A stretch of DNA of 64,000 nucleotides from Entoloma clypeatum (GCA_963565915.1 OY751494.1:2356001-2420000), one strand, 5' to 3'. Counted from the stretch's first letter, positions 1-11,656 are shown. The notes: a model not told the origin generated them from the sequence alone. Program-made: numbers and translations.

Positions 1-867
1 TTCTCCTCTCCTCAATGTTCTGGCTCCTCCCTTTCCCGTTCCCCAGCTTCCCTTGACATCTCCCTCGCTGGCGGCATCCTTCCGAGTGGTAGACGTGCAC
101 ATGCCTAGTGGCTGTTTGGACGTTACAGGTGCCATTCAAGTATTCGACTGGTAACGACCATCACTGAACCCGTTTTTGGGGGAATAAACTTCCAGAAGGG
201 ACGATGATGCCTCTCGGGGCACCATCCAGTGCTCCCGAAATCAATGTTTTACCACAGAAGATCCCGAAGATGGAAGGGCCGTTCACGTTCAGCTGGACGA
301 TGACTTGGCCATGAACAACGCTGCCAAGGTTCTTGGTACCACAGAGCAAAACCTGAAGGTGGTTGCGATGACTTGGAGTCTGAACAGCAAAACAACAGAA
401 TTACCATGAATGCTTTCCAACGTTGCGTTGACAGGTCGGAGCCCATCAACTGGCTAGGGAACGACCATCGCAACCGACCCGACCTTTAATCGAAAACAGA
501 AAAGCCTGTGTATGGATCAAAACAACCGGTGGACAAGGTGACGAGGCAGGTATCACGAAGGAACAAGAAAGCTCTCCTCTTCGAGGAGGTACCATGCTTA
601 GGGAAAGGTAATATGGATGGATTCCGGGAAGAGGCCTCTTGTCACACTTTTGTAAAATATGAGATTAGTCGTCGGGGATGCACAGGAGTCGGCTGTGAGG
701 TTCACAAATAGTTTTATCCGAGTCCTTTCCTATTGAGAAACGGAGTGATTAATAATGATTGTACATGGATGCCGTGATGCTGGATGGTATTATAACAACA
801 GGCTGCTTCATGGATGGCAAGGATATGCAATTGGTAGATCACAAGAAAAGGAGAGATATAAGGAATG
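1..867. other. Left-edge region, no supported gene
   Basis: I find no gene here that I can support. Short open frames exist on both strands, for example minus 161-349 and 249-473, but none resembles a family I know and none joins across good splice sites. The 3' part probably holds the 3' UTR of the Snf7 gene, which ends at 868. A gene entering from the left cannot be excluded. Confidence 0.4.
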
Positions 868-1761
868 TCACATCGCAAGGGCAGCTTGTAGCTCCCTGAG
901 CTGTGCTTCCTCGTCGTCTTCTTGTGCAACAGGAGGTGATCGAAGCCCTAAGGGACACAGATGAAATCTCAATGAATGCACAGGCATAGGAAGCTCATAC
1001 CTTCCACTTTTGTACCCACTGGTGCATGCACTGGCGCCCTCTCTGCTCCACTCAGCCGCTCATTCAACTCGTCTTGCTCCAGCTCTTCCAGTTCTGCTTT
1101 CAACTCGTCCTTAGAATACACTAATCAGTATCCGAGCGAAATGAAGAAGGTCTGAACCTACGTCGTCCAAGTCTACGCCGCTGTATAGAGGATTTGAAAT
1201 TGCGTCCGCAATCTCGTTCGCCAGTTCTCGTTGTTCATTCACACTCGCCATCGTAGCGTCAACTTTATCCATTGTCCTTTATGACAGGACGATATCAGTA
1301 TATGCACTAAAAAACAGGATTTGGTGTGCGTGACTTACATGCCACCATGAATGTGCTTCAAAGCGTCCGAGGCCTTCTTCATGGCAGCCATTGTCTCCGC
1401 ATTCAGATTGGCCGACTCTAGGGTGTTTACTTGCAATTCAAGTTGCAGTCGTGTTCCAGCGAGACGGTCCAGTTCAACTTCACTTGCTTTCTTCCGTTTC
1501 AGAGCAGCGGTGGCGACTACCCAAACGCCGACGGAGGACTTATCAGTCACCCCGACCATGGATCATAGACTCGTTCTGCTCACCTGCTTTGTTATTGACC
1601 GCGTTGGCTTTAGCTTTCTTCAATTCGTCGTCTATCTTCTTCTGCAGATACTCCTCCTTCTTCTCGATCATCTGCAGTTGCTGCCGTAGCGTGACGATCG
1701 CATCCCGGGCTGATTGTTTGGGATCCCGGCGAGCAAAGTAGCTCATTAAGCTTGCCATCAT
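868..1761 (-). CDS. SNF7: ESCRT-III subunit Snf7/Vps32 (CHMP4 family)
   Basis: Core filament-forming subunit of ESCRT-III, which acts on endosomal membranes in multivesicular body formation and membrane scission. After removing introns the protein opens with MMASLMSYFARRDPKQSARD and a basic helical segment (LRQQLQMIEKKEEYLQKKI), then ALKRKKASEVELDRL and the Snf7 core helix NLNAETMAAMKKASDALK. The last exon, after an intron at about 957-1001, ends in the acidic MIM1-like tail EDDEEAQLRELQAALAM, which binds Vps4. An intron separates NNKA from VATAALKRKK (acceptor gggtag). The start could be the ATG at 1761, 1758 or 1746. The length, somewhat over 200 residues, fits the family. Confidence 0.92.
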
Positions 1762-1968
1762 CTGGAATAACCTTCCGGCTGTATGAATGTCTGTGTAGGT
1801 GGTCTTCAAGGAAGACAGGGGAGATACCACAGCAGAGTGGTAAGAGGTGAGTGAAAGGGTGATACCCTGATAAGGCAACTGTGGTATTGCGTAATGTGAC
1901 ACTCAAGTAGAGGCATTAGCAGAAGATATATTATTCACCACAGAGCATGGTTGTAGGATATCTATAAT

Positions 1969-3322
1969 CTACCTCTTGAGTCCATAAAGTAATCTGTTTG
2001 ATTCTTCTTTCAAGGTCAGTCTTCTTTGGTCTCCAAGTCACTTGAAGATATATATATATATGAGACGACTAGAGCACAGAGAGATTTCTGCATACTTACC
2101 TCTCGTCGCTGCGATCATCAGACGCTCCCTTGTCGGTGGTAAGAACTCGCCACGCAACCCGGCAGATCATACCAAACCAAATGACCTGCAAGATCTGCTC
2201 CATCCACCGTCAATTTTAGTCATCATACTGTGAGGAAGAAAAAACGCGCCTGCAAAGCTATCAACAGGATACAAAATATCACGAAGGCCATTTTCGTCAG
2301 GTATCGACCCTCCTCGGGTGAGTACACGAGGGGAATATATCTTGGGCAATCCCTAATTGTGGAGACGATGGCGAAGAGGAACAGGACATGTCGCGTGACG
2401 AACCAAGAAACCAAAAACCAGCCAAAGGTAATATCGGTCGCGAGTTGACTGATGGCTATGTAACGAAGCATTTTTGCCAACTGAAAGTGGTTGAATACGG
2501 AACACGCAAAGACTGAGCTAAGAGAGCGTACAGGGAGGAAGATATCACACCAGTCCATTAGGACCATGATTAAGCAACCGACACGGGTCATGTTGGAATA
2601 ATAACTTGCAGCCATGAGGAAAACAGTAATGACATGGTGGGTCATCATCTGGATGTGATCCTTGCGCCGAGCTTCGGCGTTTATGATTAGTATCTGGTGA
2701 ATGTAAAAGGCCGTTTGAAGGAGATAATAAAACTTGAGAGGGGCAGCAAGGGGTATATGGGGGTAACCCCGCCACAGGTCGACGGGATCAAAGATACGGG
2801 TTGGCAGATTGCAGTGTATATACTGAGGGATATGATCAGCATTGTTTTCATGTTGCCCAAGGTAGCAAGACGCACAAGTCCGTAGGACCACTGGAGGGTA
2901 TAATACACGACTGACCAGCCCTGTTCAGCAAATCTAAGAACGCTTCGATGTACCTGACGAAGTTCTTTGGGCGTCGGCCTTGAGGTGGAATTGACACCGT
3001 TGGGGGCGCCATTAGCATGTCCGTTGGAGTGAGTTTTCACAGCAGCTGCACCGCTGGCTGCTTTCCGCTGTTTTCGATGCATAAGGTCCTTGGACAATTT
3101 CCACCGCGCAAAGGGCTCAAAGACGCCAAGTCTGAGGACGTCTCGGAGGATGGCCATGACAGCGATGCATGATACGATGATGCAGAGATCCTGGCGTCCC
3201 GTGGTATAATAGGTTGCGTCAAGGAAGGAGTCAGGATGTTTTGGGGGGTCCGAGGGGTATGAGAGGAAAAAGAAAGGGAGGATATATGGAGAAAGGCGTT
3301 GAGTCGTGACTGTAGAGTTCAT
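1969..3322 (-). CDS. LAG1: Ceramide synthase (Lag1/Lac1, TLC domain)
   Basis: ER multi-pass membrane enzyme that N-acylates sphingoid bases with fatty acyl-CoA. The N-terminal exon starts at 3322 and carries a hydrophobic segment and a TRAM/LAG1-like linker. The central exon has the Lag motif RRKDHIQMMTHHVIT, with the catalytic His pair, followed by several transmembrane helices (LIMVLMDWCDIFLPV and others). The C-terminal part reads VIWFGMICRVAWRVL, then an acidic/basic DDRSDER tail. Reaching that exon requires a GC-AG intron at 2186-2249, because reading through gives a stop after about seven codons. The final donor at about 2100 is strong, but the last tail exon (stop near 1969, or near 1932) is uncertain. 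It diverges from the snRNP gene at 3535. Confidence 0.9.
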
Positions 3323-3534
3323 CTATAAAATAAGGGGCGGTGAGGGACGATTAAAGGTGAATATCTGAAAAGAAAAAGAAAAAATCAGACGAGACAGGGG
3401 GAAAGAAAAAGAGAGACGAACGGAGGACGCCAGGATGTGAACGAATGGGATGAGTGAGGTACGTTCAACTTTAAATGATTTTACACACTCCGTGAGAATT
3501 TCCGATATCTGACTGGCAACCATCGCTTCCCGAC

Positions 3535-4469
3535 ATGGCCACCCCCAACACCACCCTCTACATCAATAATCTCAACGACAAGGTAAACAAGGACGAGCTT
3601 CGCTCCCAGCTATTTGCCCTCTTCACCACCTATGGCAAGATCATCGACATTGTCGCCTCCAAGAGTCAAAAAATGAGGGGTCAGGCTTTTCTCGTATTCA
3701 CAGATCTCGCAGGCGCCACCTCCGCCATGCGCGCCTGTGAAGGCATGGTTTTCTATGACAAACCCCTTGTGAGTCCCGTCCCTTTCAAAGCAACGCTGCT
3801 CAACAACCACCGTACTTGTAAGCATATCGCATACGCGAAGACCAAATCTTACGCCACATCGCGGAGAGATGACCCCATGTTCGTGCCCCCGAAATCCGTG
3901 AATGCGACTGCACTCTTGTATCAGAACGCGAAACGACAAAGGGACGAGGACAACATGGACGGGGAGCCCAACGCGAAGCGAGAAAAATCCGAGGACGACG
4001 AGGAGGAGATGGAGATTGATGACGAGGATGACACCGCCCAAACGAATAAGCCGTCTGATATCAATGCCTGTACGTCGCATCGCTTTCAGTTGAACACCTT
4101 GCGCTCAACTATCGTTCTTATAAGCACAAGCCCCAGTGGTCGTCCCGCCCTCTGTGCATTACCCATCAGCACGGCTACTATGCACCAACCTGCCACAGGA
4201 AGTCACAGATGATGTGCTTGCCGTGCTGTTCCAACAGCATGTCTTTTTCCCTTGAACTATCGTTGTCCCCGCTCTGACGACGCACGCACAGGTACCAAGG
4301 TTTCCAGGCCACCCACGTTACGTGGTCGCCAACTCCCAATCCATCAGGTGCAAGGGTGAAAATGGCACAGGTGGTTTTCGAAACTCCAGACCTTGCTTCC
4401 ACTGCCAAAACTGCTTTGGATGGCTTCACGCTGAAGAAGGGCTGGGCTATGTCGGTCGTTTTCATATAG
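3535..4469 (+). CDS. U1A/U2B''-type snRNP protein, two RRMs
   Basis: Spliceosomal RNA-binding protein of the U1A/U2B''/SNF family. Exons 3535-3768, 3823-4069, 4125-4236 and 4292-4469 sum to 771 nt, giving 256 residues. RRM1 has RNP2 LYINNLN, RNP1-like RGQAFLVF and ends HIAYAKTKS, the typical U1A/U2B'' close of RRM1. A basic/acidic linker follows (KREKSEDDEEEMEIDDEDD). RRM2 starts LLCTNLPQEVTDD and runs through VLFQQYQGFQ and KMAQVVFETPDLA to the C-terminus. The third intron (4237-4291) only restores the RRM2 frame if a GC donor (GCATGT) is used. Sequence alone does not separate U1A from U2B''; many fungi have a single merged protein. Confidence 0.9.
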
Positions 4470-4654
4470 GAAAATAAAAACTTGATATCGGTTTGTGAGC
4501 CAGATCACACAAGTGTATGAATTGGCTTCATTCAACATAGAACTTTTCTTTTTCCAAACTGGGTAAGCAATACACTTGCACTTTGTGTTACATAAAGTCC
4601 TAAGGAGCGGCCGGGACCCCACTTGGCTTGACACTCATTTCCTGTTTAACTCCG

Positions 4655-5667
4655 TTACTTCAATGCTTTGATGATAGCCTCGCCGACTGCGCCAGCCGAT
4701 GCCGGATTTTGGCCTGTGATCAAATGGCCGTCGATGACCACTTTGCTCTGAGGACACAAATATGGGTCATGTAAAGGTGGACTTGTGATGCAACTCACCT
4801 CCCAGGGCTGGGCTGCTTTTTCGTATATGCCGCCGAGTTCGGTAATCTTGTTTTCAAGAAGGAAGGGAATTTCCTGCAATTTTACATGAGAAGGCAACAT
4901 TCTGACATTGGCCGACAGTGATATCAGATTACCTTGACCTTATCAAGGAGCTGTTCCTCGAAAGTGGAAAATCCGGTGTAGTGCTTCCCAGCAAAGATGG
5001 ATTTTCCTGCAGCGTCGACAGCGCCGACGAGGCCACTGGATATCGTCACCATAAATCACGGTTGTCAGCACGTCCAGTTGTATCAGCACACTTACGCGGT
5101 TCCATGACATACAGCGGAAGTGACTTTTCCCGCTTGGTAGAACTGACCATGATTTTTTCATCAAAGCACCTAAACCACCCAAAGGGCCTCACTCACTTTC
5201 GAAGCAAGTTCAATGTTGACGGGATCGAACGGAAGGTCGATTACCGGGCCATGGCCGCCAATGTAGAAGACTGCTCGATAATCTGCAACATCCACGTCCG
5301 ATAACTTCTTGGCACTGGCGAGCTTGGCTTTGACGACCTCATCTTTCAAAAACTTGACGCTGATCTCGTCATTCAAAAACTCCTGGTAATGGCTGTGGTC
5401 GATATTTCTGCGGAACATATTTCATACTGAAGGCGACATACCTCGACACTCCCTTGATCGACTGGCGGATTGGGTCCCTGCGGGGCAGCAAAGTCAATAT
5501 TGAAGTGAGGCGCAATGACGTAATATGGGTGTGCGGCCTCAGGGAGGTACCAGCCCTGCGACAAGTTCAGTGAGAACCACTGGGTCTGGACCTAACTGAG
5601 AACAAACGGTTTGGTGACCCGCGAGGGTCTCACTCGCAGAAGTAAATACGAAGAGAACAGATGTCAT
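4655..5667 (-). CDS. HSP31: Hsp31-like DJ-1/PfpI family protein
   Basis: Class I glutamine amidotransferase-like protein of the Hsp31 branch of DJ-1/PfpI. Family members act as glutathione-independent glyoxalase III or stress chaperone, usually in the cytosol. Spliced order: MTSVLFVFTSASETL, then an intron to GWYLPEAAHPYYVI and the nucleotide-binding-like IDFAAPQGPNPPVD, then YIGGHGPVIDLP, then the nucleophile elbow TSAVCHGTAGLVGAVD, whose Cys lies on a short exon flanked by two introns. It ends GAVGEAIIKALK. The Cys-His pair of the elbow is intact, so an active enzyme is expected. At least five introns. It diverges from MOB1 at 5800 with 132 bp between the starts. Confidence 0.9.
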
Positions 5668-5799
5668 GTTAGTCGTTCTTCTTGAGGTTTGAGATGATGA
5701 CAACGATGAGCGCTGAGCGTTGCTAGGGATTGACTGATAAGATGTAGATTAGATGGTCAGGAGCTCCACAACTGCCCTTCTACTACCACTGCCGCATTC

Positions 5800-6909
5800 A
5801 TGTCTTCGTTCTTTGGACTGTAAGCTTCGCCGCTCCAATAACCGTGCGCGATCACCATGTGAGACTCACATACAGTGGCAAAACTCGCACGTTTAAACCG
5901 CGAAAGGATGTCCCAGAAGGAACAAAGCAATACCAACTGAGAAAGTATGCTGAGGCGACTTTGGTAAGGGGGGCCCTCCATCCTTCGGCCACGTCCTCTC
6001 TCCCTTACTTTGATCTTCTTCGGCGTTATCCAGGGGTCCGGGAACCTTAGATTAGCAGTACAGCTACCAGAAGGCGAGGACACGAACGAATGGTTAGCAG
6101 TGCACGGTGCGTAACTTGAGTCAAACAACGAAATCAGTCGTCATCGTCATCCCCACGCAGCGGTCGACTTTTTCAATCATCTGAACATGCTATACGGGAC
6201 AATCACGGAGTTCTGCACCCCTCAAGAGGTAGCTACACACGAGACCAGTCGTACGATCAGCTCTGACCATGCAATATCTCGCAGTGCCCGATCATGTCTG
6301 CCGGCCCACGGTTCGATCTCTACCCGCGGTTTGGAACGTGTTCGAAGTCTGATTTAGCACTGACGCAGTTATGAGTATTTGTGGGAGGACGGAGTCAAGT
6401 ATAAGCGACCAACAAAACTTCCCGCGCCAGGATACGTCGATGCCCTGATGAATTGGGTACAGAACTTATTGGATGATGACACCATCTTCCCAAACAAAAT
6501 CGGTGGGTGACCAAGGACAAATGTGATTTCCCCTAGCCATTCAAAGTGTTCATGGGCAGGTGTGCCGTTCCCCAAGAACTTCCGTGATACCGTGCGGACA
6601 ATCTCCCGTCGCCTTTTCCGAGTGTATGCGCACATATACAGCAATCATTTTGATCAGATTTGCGCCCTGGGCATAGAAGGTACGTTTAGGTCGTGTGTAA
6701 ACGCAGAATGGTATGACAGGCCCCATTGCAGCCCATCTCAATACTAGCTACCGACACTTTTTCCTGTTCATCAACGAGGTAAGAGGCAGAGCCGACCTTC
6801 ACGCACCATTGCTCATCAACGGCTGTAGTTCGATCTTATAGACAAGAAAGAGCTTGCACCCCTAGACGAATTGAACGACGCCATCCTCGCAGAGGACAAG
6901 GGACGGTAA
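5800..6909 (+). CDS. MOB1: MOB1, Mps1-binder / NDR-LATS kinase co-activator
   Basis: Co-activator of Dbf2/NDR kinases in the mitotic exit/septation (Hippo-like) pathway. The first exon is tiny (MSSFFGL); the protein continues KPRKDVPEGTKQYQLRKY, then LRLAVQLPEGEDTNEWLAVH. The zinc site is present: TEFCTPQECPIMSAG supplies two Cys, and AHIYSNHFDQI supplies the His pair. Other typical parts are YEYLWEDGVKYKRPTKLPAP, NFRDTVRTISRRLFRVYAHI and FDLIDKKELAPLDEL near the C-terminus. The length of a little over 200 residues matches the family, and about eight short introns are used. The stop is TAA at 6907. Confidence 0.95.
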
Positions 6910-7346
6910 CGGGAAGCCCTGCAACCTGATTATTTATTGTGTACTATACCATCATGTTGTACCCAAATCACCAAAGCTATGTTTTACCAGGGCTACATCT
7001 TGTGAACGACCTTGAATATGCGTGTATTACAGGATATGGATACAAAGATCTCCTCTGGATGTATAGGAGATAAAGAGCCATCTTCGACGAGGGCTCTACA
7101 GCTCAAGCCAAAGAAAGGTCTGAATAAGCCAGAGGCCGGCACAGGCTCAGAACTGCTGGGTATGTGTGTCCATGCCGTCGAATATTTGGATATATACAAG
7201 TGGATGCATGCGAGAATAAAGTGCAGAGGAAGGGTGCTGGAACGGAAGTATGGAAAGGACTCATAGAGCGACCTGGGTGCCAGTGCGAGCTACGTGTTTC
7301 GGTCGAGATCGATGTGGAACGTGGGACGGTCATATTGTCCGCTAAT
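6910..7346. other. Convergent intergenic region
   Basis: This is the spacer between the ends of MOB1 and the BTB gene. Both strands have short open frames, but none has a recognisable domain or good splice junctions. It presumably holds the two 3' UTRs. Confidence 0.5.
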
Positions 7347-8424
7347 TCAACGCGAGGTATCAGGGGTAGCAGTTGAAGATGAAATCGATGGACCAACTTT
7401 TACAACAGACCACTGCACAACGAGATTCTGTATACGGTCGCGGAGAGCATTTTTGCATTGGTCACAGGTGAGATGCTCTCCCAGGGGACGCAAGGCTGAT
7501 TCCATCGTGCTTGTGGAAAGATCTGGGTGTTTGCATACATAGGCGACTTTTGAACGGATGGAGTAGTCGGAAGGACATACCAGGTCTCGCGTCCCATGCA
7601 AGATAAGCAGAAGCGAGAGCCCAAGCTCGTGTAAGCTTCTTTTGGTCAGAGAAATCACAAGATTGGGTGGGAGCATGTGGATGTGGCGGCGGGAGAAGGA
7701 CGCGTCTCAGGGCATCGGAGCGACCAAAATGAAGGAAGAACAGACGTTTGAGGTAGATGGCACCAATGGCGTCGGCCATTTCATCAGTCAATGAGGACAG
7801 AGGGAAAGAAAGAAGGTGAGAGGAGGTTGCGACTGCAAGGTCGTAGAGATCAAAAGAGGCAGCGAGCGCATATAGTTCCAAGGGGAAAAGAGGGGCGTGA
7901 GAGAGCAGAAGCGAGTAGAGGGGGGTAGAGGGCGTAATGCGGTCGATTGGACGGATACCGTAAAAAGGGAGACGTCGGACGGCCGTGCAGAGATGGCAGA
8001 AGGAGGGCGAGTAGTGGGCACACGAAAGGGAGTAGACAGCGTGCAGAATGATGTTGAGCACGGCGGACGATTCGGGGACGTCGACGATGGGGTCCTGGTC
8101 TGCTGTGGCAGGCGGGGGCGCGGGGAGAAGTGCGTCGAACGCGTTTTCGGAGACGCTGAGCAGGAGGTGAGTGTGGACATAGAAGAAGACGCTGTCGGAG
8201 GAGAGGAGGATGGCGTCGGGGGCGACGGACTGGTGCTGGGCGCCGGGATAGAAGGTGGTGGATACGGAGACAAGGGTGCCTTCGTCGAGGGGCGGGGAGC
8301 CATGGAGGGACGAGTTGGGCGACGGGGGCGGGGAGCGAGGGGTGCCAGAGGAGGGCGGAGACGGCGGACAGAGGGCGGGATCGAGAACCATGGAGAACCT
8401 TAAGTTAGTCTCACTCCTCTGCAT
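7347..8424 (-). CDS. BTB/POZ domain protein, basidiomycete type
   Basis: Predicted protein of 347 residues from exons 7581-8424 and 7347-7546 (sum 1044 nt). The N-terminus is Pro/Ser-rich (PPSPPSSGTPRSPPPSPN). A BTB-like fold follows, with the pattern DAILLSSDSVFFYVHTHLL, then AVLNIILHAVYSLSC and a helical C-terminal part (ELYALAASFDLYDLAV). The last exon has CDQCKNALRDRI followed by VVQWSVVK. Such proteins are expanded in Agaricomycetes; their partners are mostly unknown, and a cullin-3 adaptor or transcriptional role is inference. The intron is only 34 nt. The start could also be the ATG at 8391. A perfect ATF/CREB palindrome lies 26 bp upstream of 8424. Confidence 0.75.
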
Positions 8425-8449
8425 CCAAGTTTGCCTCGCTTATGTAATT

Positions 8450-8459
8450 ATGACGTCAT
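8450..8459. promoter_or_regulatory. ATF/CREB (bZIP) palindrome ATGACGTCAT
   Basis: A perfect 10-bp CRE-type palindrome sits between the BTB gene start (8424, minus) and the Dbp8 stop (8539). In fungi such sites bind Atf1/Sko1-class bZIP factors in stress responses. Its position just upstream of the BTB gene fits a promoter element, but binding is not shown. Confidence 0.45.
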
Positions 8460-8538
8460 ACACATCACTGCAACTTTCGCTTCTGTATCTCCTCCCGCTT
8501 CCCAAAGTCAGAATCATGTAGTTCCTGTCGTTCAACCG

Positions 8539-10493
8539 TCAGGAAACTGCAATAACGCCAACAGCCATCAAAATTTTCACCATAGCAGCAATTCGTTTCG
8601 CCGTCGACACCTTGTTCAGTTTCTCCAGTACCTTGCCCTCTGGAAGGCTCATCTCAGCCAGCTTCGTGTCTGCACCATATCAAATATATTTTCACATCGA
8701 CATCGGGAAACTCACTGATCCGTGTCTCGATCTTCAACACCCGTTCCTCGTCCCTTTCCGTCACAAAGCTTACCGCCATTCCTCCTCGTCCAGCACGCGC
8801 TGTCCGACCCACCCTATGGGTATATTCCTCGGGCTCGCTCGGCAGGTCCCAGTTCACTACCAGGGCCACTTCTTCGATATCAAGTCCACGCGCACCCACG
8901 TCCGTCGAGACAAGCACAGGCACGACCGATGCTCGAAAGAGTGACAGCGACGACAATCGCTCTCTTTGCGTCAGCCTCGAGTGCAATGCCGTACTCCGTA
9001 TATACAACGACTTGAGAAAGTTCGTCAAATATGCCGCTGTCCGAGGTCGTGCGCAAAATATGATCGTCGGAGGTGGCTGCTCGGGCTCATCATCGTCCTC
9101 GTTGGAACCCTGTTTAGCTTTCCCCTTTGCTTTCCCTCTTTGCGAGGGCCTCACAGCTCTCGGTGCTGCACGCCGCAAACCTATGATAGATTCGGGGGGG
9201 TTGCAAAGCAAATGATACAGGTAAGCTTCCCGGATGTGCCAAGGCACAAGGATATAGTGTTGCTCCAGGGTCGATACCGTTTCAACCCTGCACGACGTCA
9301 AACATCTAAGAATATCCAAGACGCTGACTTGACCTACATCTCCTTCATTCTATGAATGAATGGCTTTTCTTTCCCAATACGTGGTTTGGCGTTCGCTAAC
9401 GTTTCGATGGACGGCGTTAATGTAGCTGTAAACAAACAAGTCTGCCGACTCTTAGGGAGTATTCCAAACAAATAGGCAAGTTCAGACGCGAATGTAGGGG
9501 TTAAGAGGCGATCTGCTTCGTCCAAAACCTAGCGGAAGCATGTAAATCAAGAAGTCTTCACGACTGACGTTACCATACAAGGAATTTGACCCTCGATAAA
9601 TCCCATTCACTGTTGCTGCTCTGCAGATGATCAACAATGCGACCAGGCGTAGCGATGACGATGTGTGGGCGATTGCCGAGTTCCAACGCTTGCGCCATCA
9701 TATCCATTCCGCCCACAACGACGGCTGTTCTAATATTGAGCGGAGTACCCAACACCGCAAATTGTTCTGATATCTGGAACGCCAACTCTCTAGATCGGTG
9801 TATCGGTTAGGAGGATTACCAATCTGTACGCGAGTACGCTCACGAGCCTCGTTGGTGTCAATACCAGTGCATAAATTCCGTACGGATCCAATGACAGCTT
9901 TTGAAGGATGGGCAACACAAATGCTATAGTCTTGCCGGAACCGGTTTTCGCATTTCCTATGCAGTCTCTTCCTATAATTCAGGACGAGGTCTCAAGGTAG
10001 TTATGCTTGGAGAATTCATAGTATCCTGACCTATTAATAGCGGGGGAATGCAAGCAGCTTGTACTTCTGTTGGGGTGTTGACCGACATGGCAGAGAGTGC
10101 AGAGAGTAGGGGTCCAGATATTCCCAATGAGGAGAATGAAGCAATTGAGTTTTTCGTGATGTCTGAAGGCAGGAGTCGATAGTTGTTCGTAGCAGAGGCA
10201 TGAAATCGATCCTGGTTGATTCTTGAGGGCAAGAACTTGGCATTATCTGAGTCTGAATCTGAATCGACGTCCTCTTCGTCGTCGTCGTTGTCGTAAAGCT
10301 TTCCCTTCCTATCATCCTCAGAGTTCGTTATTAATGGCTGGTCGTGTTCTGGCACCTCGTCAGACGAATCTGCGTCGTCCACCATGGTGAATAGCCTCGG
10401 CTTCTTCCTGTTCTGCCCTTCCTGTTTTCCAGAGAGATCATCGGTAGTCAAAGCAGCGCGTTTCGTCCCAGTCATTTGCGAGGTTTGTTGCAT
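8539..10493 (-). CDS. DBP8: DEAD-box RNA helicase Dbp8 (DDX49 family)
   Basis: Nucleolar ATP-dependent RNA helicase for 18S/40S biogenesis. The N-terminus has an acidic, Ser/Asp-rich stretch ([15 protein letters not shown]). The Q-motif region is [17 protein letters not shown] with [10 protein letters not shown]; motif I is AKTGSGKT, Ia LTPTRELA, Ib [54 protein letters not shown] and [15 protein letters not shown]. All catalytic residues are present. The C-terminal exon reads [17 protein letters not shown], typical of Dbp8/DDX49. About six introns. A low-complexity KGKAKGKAK insertion precedes motif IV. It diverges from the DUF302 gene. It is a useful contrast to the dead helicase at 13.3-16.5 kb. 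Confidence 0.93.
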
Positions 10494-10632
10494 TTGTTCG
10501 TACGGAAAAATTCAACGATGATGTTTTCCAAGTCCGACTCCGATCAAGTCACCAACCACCATGTCCTGGCAAGGCCATAGCAATCTCATTGGCTGAGTGA
10601 GGCCCAGGAATATCCATACGTTCGCGCAAAGG

Positions 10633-11302
10633 ATGAACTCGGAACATCCACGACCCACCCACCGTTCAGCCGCGTCCGGAGTAAACCTCCACAACAGCGT
10701 CGCGGCCTTGTCCAGCACCCCTCAGGGGCATCCCATCGTTCACCTTATGAAGAAGTACACAACCCCATTCACCGCGCAACTCATCACATACGACACATCC
10801 CTGCCCTTCCAGGAAGTCGTGGCACGGTTCGACATAGAGGTAAACAAGGCGGGCTCCGCCGAGTTCCTTCCACGGTTTAGGACCGTCAAAACGAAACCCG
10901 AGATGGAAGCTTTGATTCACGCCTCCTTGGGGGGCAAGGATTTCCTGTATGTTGCATGCATACGTACCAGTATTTTATTCACAGATCGCTAGGTACTTTC
11001 TAGAAATGAATCATGACAAATGGATGAATATGTTCAGAGACGAAACAGGGTCGCAAGCCGTCGTTTATACCCTTGGCAATCCACTGCTCGCAGCCACTAT
11101 CATGCAGCATGATATCCGTGCAGGCTATAATATCCCTCCTCGCCTGATGATTCTCCAGAAATCTGGTGGTGGTGGCACCAACGTTATATATCATCTGCCG
11201 TCCTCCCTTGTCGACTGTCTTGATAAGCCTGATCTGAGGGCAGCTTTGGAGGTGCTAGATGACAAATTGGATAAAATGGTGACCCGTATCACCGCTGTTT
11301 GA
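10633..11302 (+). CDS. DUF302 (TT1751-like) domain protein
   Basis: Two-exon gene with a 49-nt-class intron near 10949 joining GGKDFL to YFLEMNHDKW. The C-terminal half carries the DUF302-like run VYTLGNPLLAATIMQHD followed by PPRLMILQKSGGGGTNVIYH, resembling the TT1751-like alpha/beta fold. The function is unknown; bacterial members are small soluble proteins. The ATG at 10633 is chosen as the first in frame; the ATG at 10747 (MKKYTTPF), nearer the conserved region, is a serious alternative. The scaffold gap begins about 150 bp downstream. Confidence 0.75.
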
Positions 11303-11456
11303 TACCGCTGTAAGTAATATAGCAGGATCCTCGAACTGAACTTCGCGTTTAACACACAAGTTGAGAGTACGAAATGCATATATCGATGCAACGTTTTTTG
11401 TTTAATGTACACCGTACAATGAAGTAATGGAAGGACAACGGTAGTACAATCCCAAT

Positions 11457-11656
11457 NNNNNNNNNNNNNNNNNNNNNNNNNNNNNNNNNNNNNNNNNNNN
11501 NNNNNNNNNNNNNNNNNNNNNNNNNNNNNNNNNNNNNNNNNNNNNNNNNNNNNNNNNNNNNNNNNNNNNNNNNNNNNNNNNNNNNNNNNNNNNNNNNNNN
11601 NNNNNNNNNNNNNNNNNNNNNNNNNNNNNNNNNNNNNNNNNNNNNNNNNNNNNNNN
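11457..11656. other. Assembly gap (200 N)
   Basis: Exactly 200 consecutive N. The round number points to a scaffolding gap of unknown true length, so spacing and gene content between the DUF302 gene and the RRM gene are not reliable. Confidence 0.98.

Noticed and set aside
1..480. Possible minus-strand gene fragment (MGSDLSTQRW..., VVHGQVIVQLNVNGPS)
   Set aside because: The only intron that would join the pieces is about 25 nt, and the translation resembles no family I know.
3323..3523. Minus-strand 66-codon frame upstream of ceramide synthase
   Set aside because: It sits in the divergent promoter and 5' UTR and shows only a hydrophobic, low-complexity tail.
7897..8403. Plus-strand Gly/Arg-rich open frame
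   Set aside because: It is the mirror of the GC-rich BTB exon on the minus strand; the composition explains the lack of stops.
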